DNA of 64,000 nt from Tridacna crocea (GCA_943736015.1 OX031063.1:42486672-42550671); one strand, 5' to 3'; positions 1 through 11,764 are shown, counted from the stretch's first letter. Program-made: numbers and translations. The notes: generated from the letters alone by a model not told the origin.

Positions 1-67
1 GAAATTGTCGTCTGCAAACTCTTTTGGTTCAAAAGGGTCCAAAATTTATCATTTGGGAAAGAGTTAA
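1..67 (-). repeat. Family A MITE, cut by the window edge
   Basis: Only the long-shoulder end is present, closing with GGGAAAGAGTTAA. Confidence 0.85.
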
Positions 68-304
68 ATTGAGTCATGCTCAGAAAAAAGGGGCTTTATT
101 GCATCACTGTGATGCATAATACTAAGCAAGTCATCATATATTCATGGATCCAAGAAACCTTTTTGGTCTAACAATAAACTAAATCCTGAGGTAGATTGGT
201 CCTTGGACATGTAGAAAATTTACCCATACCAAAAAGTTTTGACTCGGGTCAGCCTGTGCAGTCCAGACAGGCTGACCTGGGTCGATACTTTTAGCAGATG
301 CATA

Positions 305-532
305 TAACTCTTTACCACACAATCCCGACTTTTAACAACCCTGAAAAAGAAAGCCTTTAAAAACAATATGGGAAAAGGAGAAAGTGCTGGTAACCAGCAT
401 TTTCTCCTCTTCCCACAATGTTTTCTACCCTTTCCTGATAAAATTTCAATTTTTGATTCACATATATTTTGTCTTTTGCAAATGCTTTCAATTTGAACTA
501 GTCCAAAATTTTGTCGTTTGGTAAAGAGTTAA
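305..532 (-). repeat. Family A foldback MITE, full length
   Basis: Runs from TAACTCTTTACCACACAATC to TTTGGTAAAGAGTTAA with the central GCTGGTAACCAGC hairpin. The left hairpin arm has AAGTGCTGG rather than AAATGCTGG. Confidence 0.92.
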
Positions 533-573
533 CCCCTATTCCAAAAAGCATTCTTCACTTACTTTTTTGCATT

Positions 574-778
574 TTAACCCTTTATCCAAAAATGCACTTT
601 AAGAGAGAAGCTCTTGGAAAACGTTTTGGGAAAGGCTGAAAATGCTGTTTATCAGTATTTCTCCTTTTTCCTCGTTGTATTCTACTTACAGAACATCAGT
701 TTATTAGTACCACTTAAGGATTTATTTGCTGCAGATGCTTTGAATTTGGAAGAGTCTAAAATTGTCATTTAATTGTAT
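574..778 (-). repeat. Family A MITE, eroded
   Basis: TTAACCCTTTATCCAAAAAT start, decayed hairpin around 628-690, and a recognisable GCAGATGCTTTGAATTTGG shoulder. An old copy. Confidence 0.6.
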
Positions 779-1072
779 TCAAAAGTTTGAAATAATCATA
801 AACTATTTTTAAGTTTTAACGTTTTTGACACAGGTATATATTCACCTATAAGGTAGATTGAGTCTAATTATATGTTAAATTAAAATCTGTCAAGGTACCA
901 TTTCCAGGCAGAAAAATGTATTTTAAAATTAAAACAAAAGTTGTCAGCTTGAACTTTTGCAGATTGTATTGCAACACATTTTATCTAGACTCCTAATGAT
1001 ACCCATACTTTTATACTGTATGCTTTAAATTCAATTCGACCCCATATTGTTTACATTTGGCCACCAGTGACT
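779..1072. other. Anonymous AT-rich DNA
   Basis: No coding frame, RNA gene or repeat recognised. Confidence 0.5.
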
Positions 1073-1297
1073 TTAATTCATTACCAAATGACAATATTAT
1101 AGGCTTGTTAAAATTGAAAGCATTTGAAGATGACAAAATAAAAGTAACTGAAAATTTAAATTTTGTTTTGTGAAGAGTAGAAAACATTGTTGGAAAAGGA
1201 GAAAATGCCGGTTACCAACATTTTTTTTTCCACAATGTTTACTGAAGGCTTCTTTCTCGGGGTCTTCAAAAGTAGAAATAGTGTGGTAATGGGTTAA
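1073..1297 (+). repeat. Family A MITE joined to a family B element
   Basis: TTAATTCATTACCAAATGAC start; ends GTGTGGTAATGGGTTAA. Its last four bases, TTAA, are also the first four of the family B copy that follows. Confidence 0.9.
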
Positions 1298-1522
1298 CCT
1301 TTTACCCCATAAGGTATTTCTATGGTATCTTTAATTGACCCTAAATAACAGCAAGGATGAAGCTGTTTCTTATGTGTATATGACACCTTTTGATAGCATA
1401 GAAAACATTGTGGCTAAAGGTGAAATTGCTCGTCACAAGCAACTTCACCTTTTGCCACAATGTTTTCCAAAGGCTCCAACAAGCAATGCGTAGAAATGAG
1501 TATCTATGGAGTAAAGGGTTAA
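1294..1522 (+). repeat. Family B foldback MITE
   Basis: Begins TTAACCTTTTACCCCATAAG, ends GAGTAAAGGGTTAA. The central hairpin pairs AAACATTGTGGC with GCCACAATGTTT around GCTCGTCACAAGC. Both edges are TTAA. Confidence 0.92.
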
Positions 1523-2404
1523 AGTTCCACAGTGGAGAATTTTTTAGATGTCCTAGAACAGGGAAATAGGTAAAAAAGTTCTGTTTTGAGACAACTGTTT
1601 TGGGGAAAAAAAGTATGTACAATAACTGCTCTCTCATGACTCTTCTTAGGGCCTGTTTTATTCAACACAACAATGTTCTATTTAGATGAAATTATAACAA
1701 AATGACAGAGTTTAATATCTGTGCATCAGTCATTAGTTGTGCTAATAATCTTGCTAGTTTGATCGAAAGAAAAGGAACGTTCTCTTTCTAATGGTTAGAC
1801 AAAAACAAATGGAGAAAAAGGATCAGTAGGATCAATAGTTGTTTGTAGGAAGCAATTGCACCTCATCCTTTTAAAATGAAGACTTGACTTGTTAACTTTT
1901 TTACAATTTGCCCATCTCATCCGAAATTTTCTATATGAATTAATTTGTAAATTGCAAATTTGTGAAGAGATGTGTAAACCCATTTTTTCATAATGCAATG
2001 ATAGGACAACTCTGGCCTTTAACATATCTGAGGAAAAAGGTACCAATATTTGGACAGATTTTAGTATGGTGATGATATGTAGAAAATGTGAAAAATAAAC
2101 ATGATGCTCATTTTAATCAATTACCACTTTTGATTTCCTGTCCTACATGTATATGTTTCTGAATAGATTTAGTTATGAATTTTGCACCAGACAACAAAAT
2201 TTTAGACCAGTGCATTTTGACAGTGTTTGCATATTACATAAAATGTGGCCGAAATGATGAAATTTTTTTAACACGTAAAATAAATTGTGAGACAAGGAGA
2301 TATTACTAGTTGACACATCATTGATCAGGAACACATGGTTACTTGTACTATCAGTATACATATTTTAGCAGCTCGGTTGCTAATCACGACTCACTGACTT
2401 TTTG
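1523..2404. other. Anonymous DNA
   Basis: No gene seen. The longer frames here lack domains and conserved composition. Confidence 0.5.
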
Positions 2405-2446
2405 AAGACTTGCAGTCTGATCTTGGCTCTACACTGTCCAATGAGC
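2405..2446. repeat. Half of a GATC-type palindromic repeat (family E)
   Basis: Contains GCAGTCTGATCTTGGCTC then ACACTGTCCAATGAGC, the right arm and flank found in other family E copies; a family A element starts 13 bp later. Confidence 0.6.
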
Positions 2447-2458
2447 AGATTTTAACTA

Positions 2459-3173
2459 TTAACCCTTTACCGCACATTGACGACCCTGAGGTTAAAAATG
2501 GCCCTTCAGATTTTGGGACAAAAATTTTACAAAAACACAATAAGATCATATTTATACTCCAAAAGCCTTCTAATTTTCATTCACAAAACCCTAGTAGTTG
2601 AAAACCATCCTACAACAAGAGAAATTAGAAATTTACTATAGCCCAGGTCGACACTGACGGGACACACGGTCTATTTTTACATGAGCAGCTCGCTCATTTA
2701 TATACTGAAAATACATAGATGAAGCTTCAAACACAGCACCATAAGAAGACATTATTGAAAATAACTACATGTTTGTTATGTTATGGATTTATAGCGTGAT
2801 TTGTAACGTGCTAGTCACTTAACATTCCCAGAATCCTTTTAATGGAATGCCATCAAAAAAAAATTCTTTTTGTAATTTTATGATCCTTACCTATTGATGA
2901 TTTGTATTGTTTTTTCATATGAATTTTAGTGATATATATTTTTTTGTAATTTGGTGAGGTTTGACAAATCTAAATACCCACTTTTAAAGCCTTTTGAAAA
3001 CATTGTGGGAAAAGGAGAAAATGCTGGTAACCAGCATTTTCTCCTTTACCCACAATGTTTTCTACCTTTTCCAAATCAAATTTCGAGTTTTCATTAAGTC
3101 ACATTTATTTTGTCGTATGCAAATGTTTTCAATTTGGACCAGTCTATAAATTTGCAGTTTAGTAAAGAGTTAA
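2459..3173 (-). repeat. Family A MITE split by a family C insertion
   Basis: The first part (2459-2491) ends CGACCCTGAGG. The rest (2988-3173) resumes AGCCTTTTGAAAACATTG and ends GTAAAGAGTTAA. Taking out 2492-2987 and keeping one TTAA restores a continuous family A layout. Confidence 0.93.
2492..2987 (+). repeat. Family C element nested in family A
   Basis: Starts TTAAAAATGGCCCTTCAGA and ends ACCCACTTTTAA. Homologous to 56897-57455 and, reversed, to 20244-20785. TTAA flanks both sides and interrupts a family A copy, so TTAA is its target duplication. No coding capacity. Confidence 0.93.
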
Positions 3174-3244
3174 ACAGCAACATTTGAGTTTTTACTACCT
3201 GCCTGAAATTTTATTTTCATTTTACTAACTTAACAGGATTTATT

Positions 3245-3577
3245 GGTTAATCCTTTACAAAACAACCATGAAGGAGATAGCATTTGAAAACATTGTGGTA
3301 CAAACAGAACATAATTATCTATTGCACTTGTAAGGTTTTCATGTATGAATGATAATCTGTGTTTTGTACATTTGGTACTTTAACCCTTACCGGGAATATC
3401 AAGTTTTAACAGCCCACAAGATACAACAAATCTTTTGAAAACATTGTGGGCAGAGGAAATAACGCTGTTAACCAGCGGTTTTTATCACATGTATTCTCAC
3501 TTTCTGAAATTAATTTGTCATCTGCAAATGCTCCGAACTTAGAAGTGTCTAAAACCTGGTCGTTTCGTACAGAATTA
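3245..3577 (-). repeat. Two eroded family A fragments
   Basis: 3245-3300 keeps an end and AAAACATTGTGG. 3379-3577 keeps a start, AAAACATTGTGGGCAGAGG, a GTTAACCAGC centre and the GTCATCTGCAAATGCT shoulder. Confidence 0.55.
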
Positions 3578-3654
3578 TGTTACACACAGAGAGAAATACA
3601 GTAAATAGACATAAGTATAACATCAAATTCAAAATTCCTGCTTATTTAATCCTT

Positions 3655-3815
3655 TGACAGCCAAGTGCAACTCTAGGACCTTTTGTGGACAGTTGAGATC
3701 AAGATAAGGCTGCACAGACCGTGCAGTCTGACCTTGGATCTCCACTGTCTACTAGGGAAATGTCATCCCAAAGATATACCATTGAAAATAGAATGAATGA
3801 ATGAATGAATAGTGT
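3655..3815. repeat. Family E palindrome followed by an ATGA microsatellite
   Basis: 3690-3755 pairs AGATCAAGATAAGGCTGCAC with GTGCAGTCTGACCTTGGATC and ends CCACTGTCTAC. A short (GAAT)n/(ATGA)n run follows at 3792-3812. Confidence 0.75.
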
Positions 3816-3955
3816 TTTAAGGCCCGTCGACAACTTAGGTCATATTGGGCACACTTACTTGGTAAACAATAATGTGAGGTGAAAATAACATACATGTCGA
3901 ACAACACAAGACAAACATGATAAATGAGGAATGGATGAGCAAAATCATGTTTTTT

Positions 3956-4098
3956 ATAGTGTTATGTAAGTTAAGGATTAAATAAGTATCTTTCATAAGT
4001 CAAAGGTTACAGTAGGGATTACAAAAGCTATGCCACCAGGCAAGACACAGCAAGGGTTCGCACGAGCAACCGTCATCGTTACAAGCAAAATTTTTAAA
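3956..4098 (+). repeat. Dispersed repeat, plus copy of an inverted pair
   Basis: About 140 bp from ATAGTGTTATGTAAGTTAAG through GGTTCGCACGAG to TTACAAGCAAAATTTTT; matched in reverse at 8695-8838. It ends against TTTTTACCAAACGGC, resembling a family A terminus. Confidence 0.8.
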
Positions 4099-4109
4099 CC
4101 TTTTTACCA

Positions 4110-5035
4110 AACGGCATGAAAGTTACATTTGACCTATTCAGTAGCTTAAAGGTTGGATATATTTTTAAGTGTGCAAGAAATTATATCATTGCTGCCTCTG
4201 ATCATTTAATCATAAGGCAAGCTATACTGGAAGAAAGAAAGATTACTGCAGCAATTTCAACAATAATACGATTTCTCATAATAAAAACTCCTGCAGCTAT
4301 GTAAAACATAAGTAGGGAGCCTTCATTTTGTACCTAATTTGTAATGCAAAAAGTGTATCCAATTTTGTATTTTCTTTGTGTTTTGGTGACAGAGGAAATT
4401 TTAATCAAATTACTGTAAATATTGACCAAATTCTTGAGTTATTGTCATTTTAATCAACTAATATACATTTGATTAGATCTATAATGATTCAGGTTTTTTT
4501 TTTTTTGTTTTTTTGTTTTTTTTTTGGGGGGGGGTACTGATAGAGAGGGCGCTTTTCTTAGGAGAAAATACGGTATGCTAAAATACGTTATGCTATTTGT
4601 GTTTGTCAACCGAAATCAAGGTTGCAGTTCTCCAAAACACGCTGGTGTTATTTTTTCCCCACTAAATTTTGGGGACGCCGCCATTAACATCAATGTAAAA
4701 TATGTTTGATTTTTTCAATTAAATTTTCATCACTTTTTCGAACAGCTGCTATTTTGTAATATTAAACGATATCGCGTTTGAAAAAAAAATCTATATCAGT
4801 GTCATATTTATTTTGCTCTACTTTTCTATGAGTTTCATAATCATTCAACTTCAGTTTTGTAATCCATAATATATAAATATGAAGGCGAAGTTGTAAATTA
4901 CCTATTATACAAGTCAGTGAGATTCTGAATTCGATCAGTTTAGAGTGTTTATGGCCACTAACTGTATATCATCTGTTTTTCTTTTAAACTTTCAGCTCAA
5001 ACAGACAAACACAACGCCCAAGAACACAACATCAA
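4110..5035. other. Anonymous DNA with a poly-T/poly-G run
   Basis: Holds a homopolymer tract at about 4493-4534 and nothing else recognisable; frames here are short and domain-free. Confidence 0.5.
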
Positions 5036-5041
5036 TATGGT

Positions 5042-5491
5042 ATTGACTCTTTACTGGACAAAAAAAAAAACTGTAGACACTACAAAATTGAAAGCCACGG
5101 CAAACAACTAATACAATGTGGCTAAAATAATGGAATTGCTTTGTGATAATAGATATGTTGGAAAACATTGTTGGGGAAAAAATGATAAATTGCTGGTTAC
5201 CAGCATTTTCTCCTTTTTTTTCCCACAAATTTTTCAAAAGTCCTCCTCCTATGGCTCATTAAACCTTTACCAAACAACAAAATTATGGAGGCTAGTCCAA
5301 ATTGAAAGCCGATTTGCATGCGACATAATAAACATACCACAAAAATTGAAATTTGTTTTCAGAAGGGTAGAAAACATTGTGGGAAAAGGAGAAAATGCTG
5401 GTTACCAGCATTTTCTCCTTTTCCCACAATGTTTTCAAAAGGATTCTATCTAGGGTTCTTAAAAACCAGAGATTATTTGGGGAAGGGTCAA
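5042..5491 (+). repeat. Two family A MITEs in tandem
   Basis: 5042-5258 is eroded (centre GCTGGTTACCAGC, hairpin arms mismatched). 5259-5491 starts TTAAACCTTTACCAAACAAC, has a clean hairpin at about 5369-5435 and ends GGGAAGGGTCAA. Confidence 0.85.
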
Positions 5492-5679
5492 ATCTGGATT
5501 TTTGGTAAAGCGTCAAGTATTGGTTTCTGTATAACGTTTCAGGATGAGACATAAGTAAACTGGTTTGTGGTTAAAACACGAAACGACTGTATTATAAAAC
5601 AGTCGGATCTGAAGTACAATTCGATACTAAATTCCGTTTGAAATACTATGCATGTCCTAAACCTTCAGCAACAATCCTG

Positions 5680-6060
5680 TTAACGACCTTGGGTAAATAA
5701 GCTTTTGAAAATATTGTAAGTAAAGGAGAAATTGCAACAGACGATCTGTCCTTTTCCATCTATGTTTTTGGGCCTTAGAACTTCGTCTCATTTGTATTAA
5801 TTTAGAATCGTATATTGCCATATCGTAATTTGAGTTTGGATTGGTCTAAGATTTCTATTTGGGGAAGGTACAAGTATTCCTCTACCAGGTGAAACCATTC
5901 TTGTGATTTGTCCAAATTGAAGGCATTTGCATGTACATGACAAATCGCCTTCGGGTAAAAGACGTTTCTATTGTTTATGAAAGGGTAGAAAGCATGATGG
6001 GAAAATACCAGTTGCTATGATTTTATTCTCCTTTTCACCCTATGTTCTCTAAAGGCTAAT
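5680..6060. repeat. Two eroded family A copies
   Basis: About 5680-5872 reads minus and about 5880-6060 reads plus. Both keep pieces of the hairpin (GTAAAGGAGAAATTGC; AGGGTAGAAAGCATGATGGG) but no intact ends. Confidence 0.5.
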
Positions 6061-6613
6061 ATTTGAAATTAAGTAACTTTGCCTTGTCATCTGAAAAAAA
6101 AAAAATGACAAGAAAAAATAAATAACCAAATACTATAAACGAATTCCGCCCTTTGCCATTTGAATGGAATCCCTTTCTAAACATAGCGGGAACAGGGGCA
6201 GATGCATTTTACACAACGGCTCCATGCCTCGTAATATTTTATACATCAGAGAAATGAGATAGTCAGTATCTTCAAATATTTCACCATTGTAATAGGCGAT
6301 CTTATAAAAAGGTAACATAAAAGGGAAAAATGGGTTGCTCGTTACGAAATCGACATTTAACCCTTTACCTAACAATAAACTGTTTTGAAGATCTTCCGGA
6401 AGCATATACAAGTCGTATGAGCAAAGCTAAAATCACAGGTTTCCAGCATTCCCTCTTATTTCAACAATGTAAGATAAATTCCACGATGAAGACAATTTGC
6501 AAATTGCCATCTGAAAATAAGGAGACGGATATAAGTTTGTCGCCTGGTTACAGGTAAATGTAGTGATTTGCAAAATAGGAAAATAAAAACTGAACGGCAT
6601 AATGTTTTGCCTA

Positions 6614-6842
6614 TTAACCCCTTACCCCATAAGGCATTTCTATGGTATCTCTAATTGACCCTAAATAACAGCAGGGATGAAGCTGTTTCTTATGTGTATA
6701 TGGCACCTTTTGATATCATAGAAAACACTGTGGCAAAAGGTGAAATTGCTCGTCACGAGCAATTTCACCTTTTGCCACAATGTTTTCCAAAGGCTCCTAC
6801 AAGCAATGTGTTAAAACGAGTATCTATGGAGTAAAGGGTTAA
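6614..6842 (+). repeat. Family B foldback MITE
   Basis: TTAACCCCTTACCCCATAAG to GAGTAAAGGGTTAA, with a near-perfect hairpin centred on GCTCGTCACGAGC. Confidence 0.95.
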
Positions 6843-6974
6843 CACATTTCTGCACAAATATAGACATATTCAAACAGAACTTACTCCTTCTCCGGTAACT
6901 ACTAAATAGCTCCTACTTTTTCGATGTTTTACCAGAGTTCCATTGCAAATGAAAATAATATTTGCTTTGATTTA

Positions 6975-7050
6975 GCACTAGGTAGCGGGTGGTGTAGAAA
7001 CAAGATCAGGCTGCACATTTTATGCTGTCTGATCTTGTAGCAACGCCGTC
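6975..7050. repeat. Family E palindrome
   Basis: ACAAGATCAGGCTGCACA pairs imperfectly with GCTGTCTGATCTTGT, followed by GCCGTCCG. Confidence 0.6.
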
Positions 7051-7083
7051 CGTTGAAATAATCGCGAGGTGGAAATGAAAGGG

Positions 7084-7312
7084 TTAACTCATTACCAAAC
7101 AGCAACATTTTAGGCTTGTCCAAATCAAAAGCATTTGCAGACGACAAAATAAATATCAGTGAAAATTTGAAATTTGTGTTGTGAAGAGTAGAAAACATTG
7201 TGGGAAAAGGAGAAAATGCTGGTTACCAGCATTTTCTCCGTTTTCCACAATGTTTTCTAAAGGCTTCTTTCTCAGGGTCGTCATAAGTAGGGATTGTTTG
7301 GTAAAGGGTTAA
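7084..7312 (+). repeat. Family A foldback MITE, full length
   Basis: TTAACTCATTACCAAACAGC to GGTAAAGGGTTAA; TTAA at both edges. Confidence 0.95.
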
Positions 7313-7487
7313 TATATTCATACAGGGATGAATTGTTTTCGTAATGAAATTTATCAGTTATATAAATATTGAAAGTATGTCTATGTATATGTATTTAACG
7401 AGATTAGAAACCGTATTTATATAAGATAGGAGTTTCTTTTGTTACAAAATATCGCGGTTCTTTTCCCTCAATGATTCACACAGAAAG

Positions 7488-7714
7488 TGAACTCGTTACC
7501 AGACGTCAAAAGTTTGACTGGCCCAAATTGAAAGCCTTTGCATGCGTCAAAATAAAAGTGACTGAAAATTTGAAATTTATATCGAAGAAGACAGAAAACT
7601 TTGTGGGAAAAGGAGAAAATGCTGGTTACCAGCATTTTCTCCTTTTCCCACAATGTTTTCACAAGGCTTCTTTCTCGGTCTTCAAAAGTCTGCATTGTGT
7701 GGTAAACGGTAAAC
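7488..7714 (+). repeat. Family A MITE, full length but ends mutated
   Basis: GAACTCGTTACCAGACGTC start and GTGTGGTAAACGGTAA end; both TTAA edges have mutated while the hairpin remains intact. Confidence 0.88.
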
Positions 7715-8337
7715 CTTAGACTGCTGAGCGCAAATCACAGACCTTTAGCGAGTAGTGAAAATCAAGATCAGACCGCACAGAGCTTCAGATAAAGAGATAC
7801 TTTTTCTCTAAAATGAGACTTTGAAATAGCATTATTCAGACTGTTTTTAATATCGGGCTGAAAGTTTTATTTAACTTATTTAATAGAAAAATGGTAAACT
7901 CGACTATTAAAGCAGTGGAGTTCAAGATAAGACAAAGATGACCACCAGTATGATCTTTAATCTACGCTATCGAATATTTTGTGAGATATTTTGACCCAAC
8001 TTTGTGTCCTTTTTCATAGCCGTTCTATATACTGTTCTAATTCCATGTTATCAATTGATACGAGACATCGTATCTGGCTCGTAGGAACTCGGCCGATTGC
8101 GTAAAGGATTGGGCTACCCTAAGTTTGACGAATGGTATCGGTTACTGAATGAGATGGACAGTATCCGCCACTTATATGGCTTGTGTCAGGAATTAAAAAC
8201 TGGGACGAGACTCTAATTTAAGAATAATAAATGAATATAGACTGAATCCTTTAAATTGCGAATATTAGGTATTGTATAAAATTCATGACGAATTCCTGTC
8301 CATGACTCTCTGTGCCGTCCTTTGCCGGACCAGTCTA
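7715..8337. other. Degenerate family E palindromes and anonymous DNA
   Basis: 7755-7800 and 7915-7985 hold weakened GATC-type arms (AATCAAGATCAGACCGCAC; TTCAAGATAAGACAAAG). The rest, to 8337, shows nothing. Confidence 0.45.
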
Positions 8338-8425
8338 TCAACCCTTTATTATTCGGCAATATGTTGGTATGATCTCAATTTAAAGCATTTGCAAACGACA
8401 ACTTACACGCATTAAAATGACGGTC
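8338..8425 (+). repeat. Family A fragment
   Basis: Only the end and long shoulder survive (TTTAAAGCATTTGCAAACGA). Confidence 0.5.
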
Positions 8426-8554
8426 CATGTCTTCAATTTAGCCCTTTTTGTATGTGCCTTAACCTGATAATTGACTAATATGAAACTTTCATATGGATTG
8501 TAAAATACTAACATTGCTTCTTCAAAGTCATTTTCTTGTAGGAAATTATATCCT

Positions 8555-8640
8555 TGCCGGACAACGTAGATCTATGATCAGACTGCACGTTCTGTGCAGT
8601 CTGATTTTGATCTACACTGTTCGCAAAAGTTCATTGAGTT
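8555..8640. repeat. Family E palindrome, well preserved
   Basis: GATCAGACTGCACGTTCTGT and GTGCAGTCTGATTTTGATC form the stem; CTACACTGTTCGC is the usual right flank. Confidence 0.8.
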
Positions 8641-8694
8641 GCACTAAGCAGACAAAGGATAAAGCACGGCAAGTCGTTTGGTAAAAGATTTTTA

Positions 8695-8838
8695 AAAAAT
8701 TGCTTGTAATGATGACGGTTTCTCGTGCGAACCCTTGCTGTGTCTTGCCTGGTGGCATGGCTTTTGTAATCCCAACTGTAACCTTTGACTTATGAAAGAT
8801 ACTTATTTAATCCTTAACTTACATAACACTATATAAAC
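8695..8838 (-). repeat. Dispersed repeat, minus copy of an inverted pair
   Basis: Reverse complement of 3956-4098, including CTCGTGCGAACCCTTGCTGT and TTAACTTACATAACACTATA. Its outer side again abuts a family A-like end (GTCGTTTGGTAAAAG). Confidence 0.8.
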
Positions 8839-9244
8839 GACCTCTCCAATGACGTAAAACAGCCACAAAGAGAAACAAATGCTGGGTAGTTTTGGTAAAA
8901 ATTGTACCTCGGCACAAAATGTTTGAACCCTAGTGATAAAAATGTCAGGCATAGCTTTCTAATAAAACTGATGGACTTTCCCTACTAAATTAATTAATAC
9001 TATAGAAATTAGCAAACACTTAACATAAACTTAAGCCTTCATAAGCACGTGACCGGAAATCGTTCATGACGTAGGTCGCTGGAAATGCCAATCCTTGCTG
9101 CGTCTTCCTGATTGTGAGGCTGCCATGTATGTACATGTATTTTATTTCACTCTTTCAACGCTTAGATATACATTTGACATCTTTTGATAGCTAATAACCT
9201 AAGTATCTGGAACTCGGAGAGATTATTATCCCATGACTAGACAA

Positions 9245-9600
9245 ACAGATGGTGTAGATCAAAGATTAGCCTGCACGTCCTTAGCAGTCTGATCTGAACT
9301 CATTACCAAACTACAATATTTTAGACTGGTCCAAATTGAAAGCATTTGCAGACGACAAAATAAAAATGACTGAAAATTTGAAATTTGTTTTGTGAAGGGT
9401 AGAAAACATGGTGGGAAAAGGAGAAAATGCTGGTTACCAGCATTTTCTCCTTTTCCCACAATGTTTTCTATAAGCTTCTTTCTCAGGGGCGTCAAAAGTA
9501 GGGATTGTGTGGTAATGGGTTAATCTACACTGTCCGTTGAGAGGCCCTCTTTCTGCCTTGGGCACAAAAAGAGTTGAAACATTAGTTTTAATACAATCAA
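9245..9600. repeat. Family E palindrome interrupted by family A
   Basis: The left part (GTGTAGATCAAAGATTAGCC to GCAGTCTGATCT) and right part (TCTACACTGTCCGTTGAG) are separated by the MITE at 9297-9523. Confidence 0.8.
9297..9523 (+). repeat. Family A foldback MITE inserted in family E
   Basis: GAACTCATTACCAAACTAC to GTGGTAATGGGTTAA. The left TTAA reads TGAA; the right TTAA is intact. Confidence 0.93.
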
Positions 9601-9767
9601 AAACGGAACCTTTCACTTCTGCCTTTCTTCAGGTTACATAAATCTACACCTATATTTTAATTTATTCATTTTCCTACTAAATAACTGAAATGAAATTATG
9701 AGTTTGACAATGAAACCTGACATTGCTATTTCAAAGTTATGATTTGAGGACTAAGATCTCCTTCTCT

Positions 9768-9840
9768 AACAGTGTAGATCAAAGATTAGATTGCTCATTC
9801 TGTGCAGTACGATCCTAAACTACTATCCGCAAAAGTTCCG
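9768..9840. repeat. Family E palindrome, degenerate
   Basis: GTGTAGATCAAAGATTAGAT, then TGTGCAGTACGATCC, then CCGCAAAAGTTCCG. Confidence 0.6.
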
Positions 9841-9871
9841 TGAGTGGCGGGGCCCCGTAAATCGCGCGCTT

Positions 9872-10054
9872 ATTAACCATTTCCCAAACAAACCCTGGTT
9901 TTGAAAAACATGCATTTTAAAAACGTCGTTGTAACCAGCATTTTCTCCTTTTCCCACAATGTTTTCTACCCTATCATATAGAAAAATCATCTGTTTAGCA
10001 ACTGTTAATTTGTCATCTGGTCTGGTCCAAAATTTGCCGTTTGGGAAAGGGTTC
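9872..10054 (-). repeat. Family A MITE, subtype 2
   Basis: TTAACCATTTCCCAAACAAAC start and CCGTTTGGGAAAGGGTTC end. Shares TATCATATAG and GCAACTGTTAATTTGTCATC with the copies at 29153 and 35909, setting this subtype apart. The left hairpin arm is missing. Confidence 0.88.
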
Positions 10055-10605
10055 ATTTTAGGGGATAAATTTATGTTTGTGACACAACAGAAGACCATGC
10101 CACTATCATTGCAGAACTTTGTTTTCAAACCCTGATATTTACGACCCCATAATGTTACTTACGATAATCAGGACCTTGTTGACTCTTACCTCTCCAGACA
10201 AGGGTTAGCCTAGTGTCGCCAAATTTAAAGTTTATTAGATATATTTTTGAGGTATATATTAAGCTAGAAATTCTGAGACGCCAAGTAAAAGTAAATATCA
10301 TTAGCCTACATCTATCCTCATTAGAGCTCAGAAATGAAATTTTGGCATGCGCTAATTGAGAAGACATGCTGTAATATGGTCAAGTATATCAACTAACGAA
10401 CTGAAACAAAATTTTTTTTTTTCTTTTGCAAAACTCGTATTAATTGCCGACGCCATCTTGGAATCAACGTTATACAGTCTGTCAAACCGTGGTAGCGTTG
10501 AAAAAGTTCCAACGCGCCTTTCATACATGACACGATGATAAATCATTTTTCATGAAGAAAGACAAGTACTTCAGCCATCAAAACGGACAATAACATTACG
10601 TTCGT
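10055..10605. other. Anonymous DNA
   Basis: No gene or repeat recognised; overlapping frames on both strands at 10352-10546 have no domain. Confidence 0.45.
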
Positions 10606-10608
10606 AGT

Positions 10609-10994
10609 TCAACAATGTTTTCAAAAGGCTTCTATTCCCCAAGTAAAGGCCACTTGTAGGATGCCCTTGTCAAGTATGTCTAAGTAAAGCGCACAATGTA
10701 GGCCTATAGATCAAACTTCAAATATTGCAAGTTTTGATCTTGATGAACACAAATGCAACTAGAAATGCAAAAAGCGGTTTAACGCTTTACCAAACGACAA
10801 AATTTTCGACCAAATTGAAAGCATTGGCAAAAACAAATGTGGCTCAAAAAATGAAACTTGACTTTAGAATAGCAGAAAACATTGTGGGAAAAGGAGAAAA
10901 ATGCTGGTAACCAGCATTTTATCCTTTTCCAATGATGTTTTCAAAAGGCTTCCTCTCTGGGTCGTAAAACCAGGGATTGTTTGGTAAAGTGTTA
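10609..10994 (+). repeat. Family A fragment and a full family A MITE
   Basis: 10609-10655 is a right-shoulder fragment (CAATGTTTTCAAAAGGCTTC). 10779-10994 runs TTAACGCTTTACCAAACGAC to TTGGTAAAGTGTTAG, with AAAAATGCTGGTAACCAGC at its centre. Confidence 0.85.
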
Positions 10995-11340
10995 GGTGTT
11001 AATTCATGTATACTAGTATTCTATTACACGAGGATAGGCATGGATGTGTCTACAACTATTAATGATTAAATCAGAGGAGCCAAAATTCTCCATATTTATC
11101 AGCTTCATTCAAGTAAATTGTGTCAAGGCCCCAAATGCGCATTCAGGAAAACTTATTCAAGTTTTAGATTGCATGTGGTAAACATTCGCTCCAGCTGCAG
11201 TACGACATAATTAGCAGATATCAAAGATTGATTTGACACCTAATTTCTAACTAATATGCTAGTTTTTCGTTCATTTTTCCTGGCCACCTCTTCACCATAT
11301 GAGCGACGCCCCGAGAAGGCTCGTTTTGGTTACGATACAT

Positions 11341-11655
11341 TATCTCCCGCCAGATGGCATTCTATGAATACTTATCTGTCTAATTTTGGCATCCTGGGTA
11401 CAGAACCGAACTACTTTCCTACGCGACAACCGTTACTTTGAATTTCAAACTGAAATAAAGGTCTACTGAATAAAAGGCTATAGCTCGTGCGATTCACTCA
11501 GCTATAATGAGCAGTTTAGAGAAATCTGGGGCTAAAACAGGCCTGATTTTTCTTCGAACGTATTGATAAAAACTATTATCTCCATTGCTACTTTATAGCG
11601 CGTATTACTAGTCTGTCCATCGTGATGCGTCATATAAGACAGGTCGCATGTCATC
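11341..11655 (+). repeat. Family G dispersed repeat (about 320-340 bp)
   Basis: From TATCTCCCGCCAGATGGCAT through GGGTACAGAACCGAACTAC and CAGTTTAGAGAAATCTGGGG to GCGTCATATAAGACAGGTCG. Same order as 13325-13663 and 34226-34505. No long frame or obvious terminal repeat. Confidence 0.88.
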
Positions 11656-11764
11656 CGAACCAAGACGATATCTCTCCAAAATCTCGCTCTCCTCCAAAAT
11701 TTCCTGCTGGTCTTTTCTTTACTTAAAAATGCGGCGCCGATTAGGCAACAGATCGAAGGCAGCA

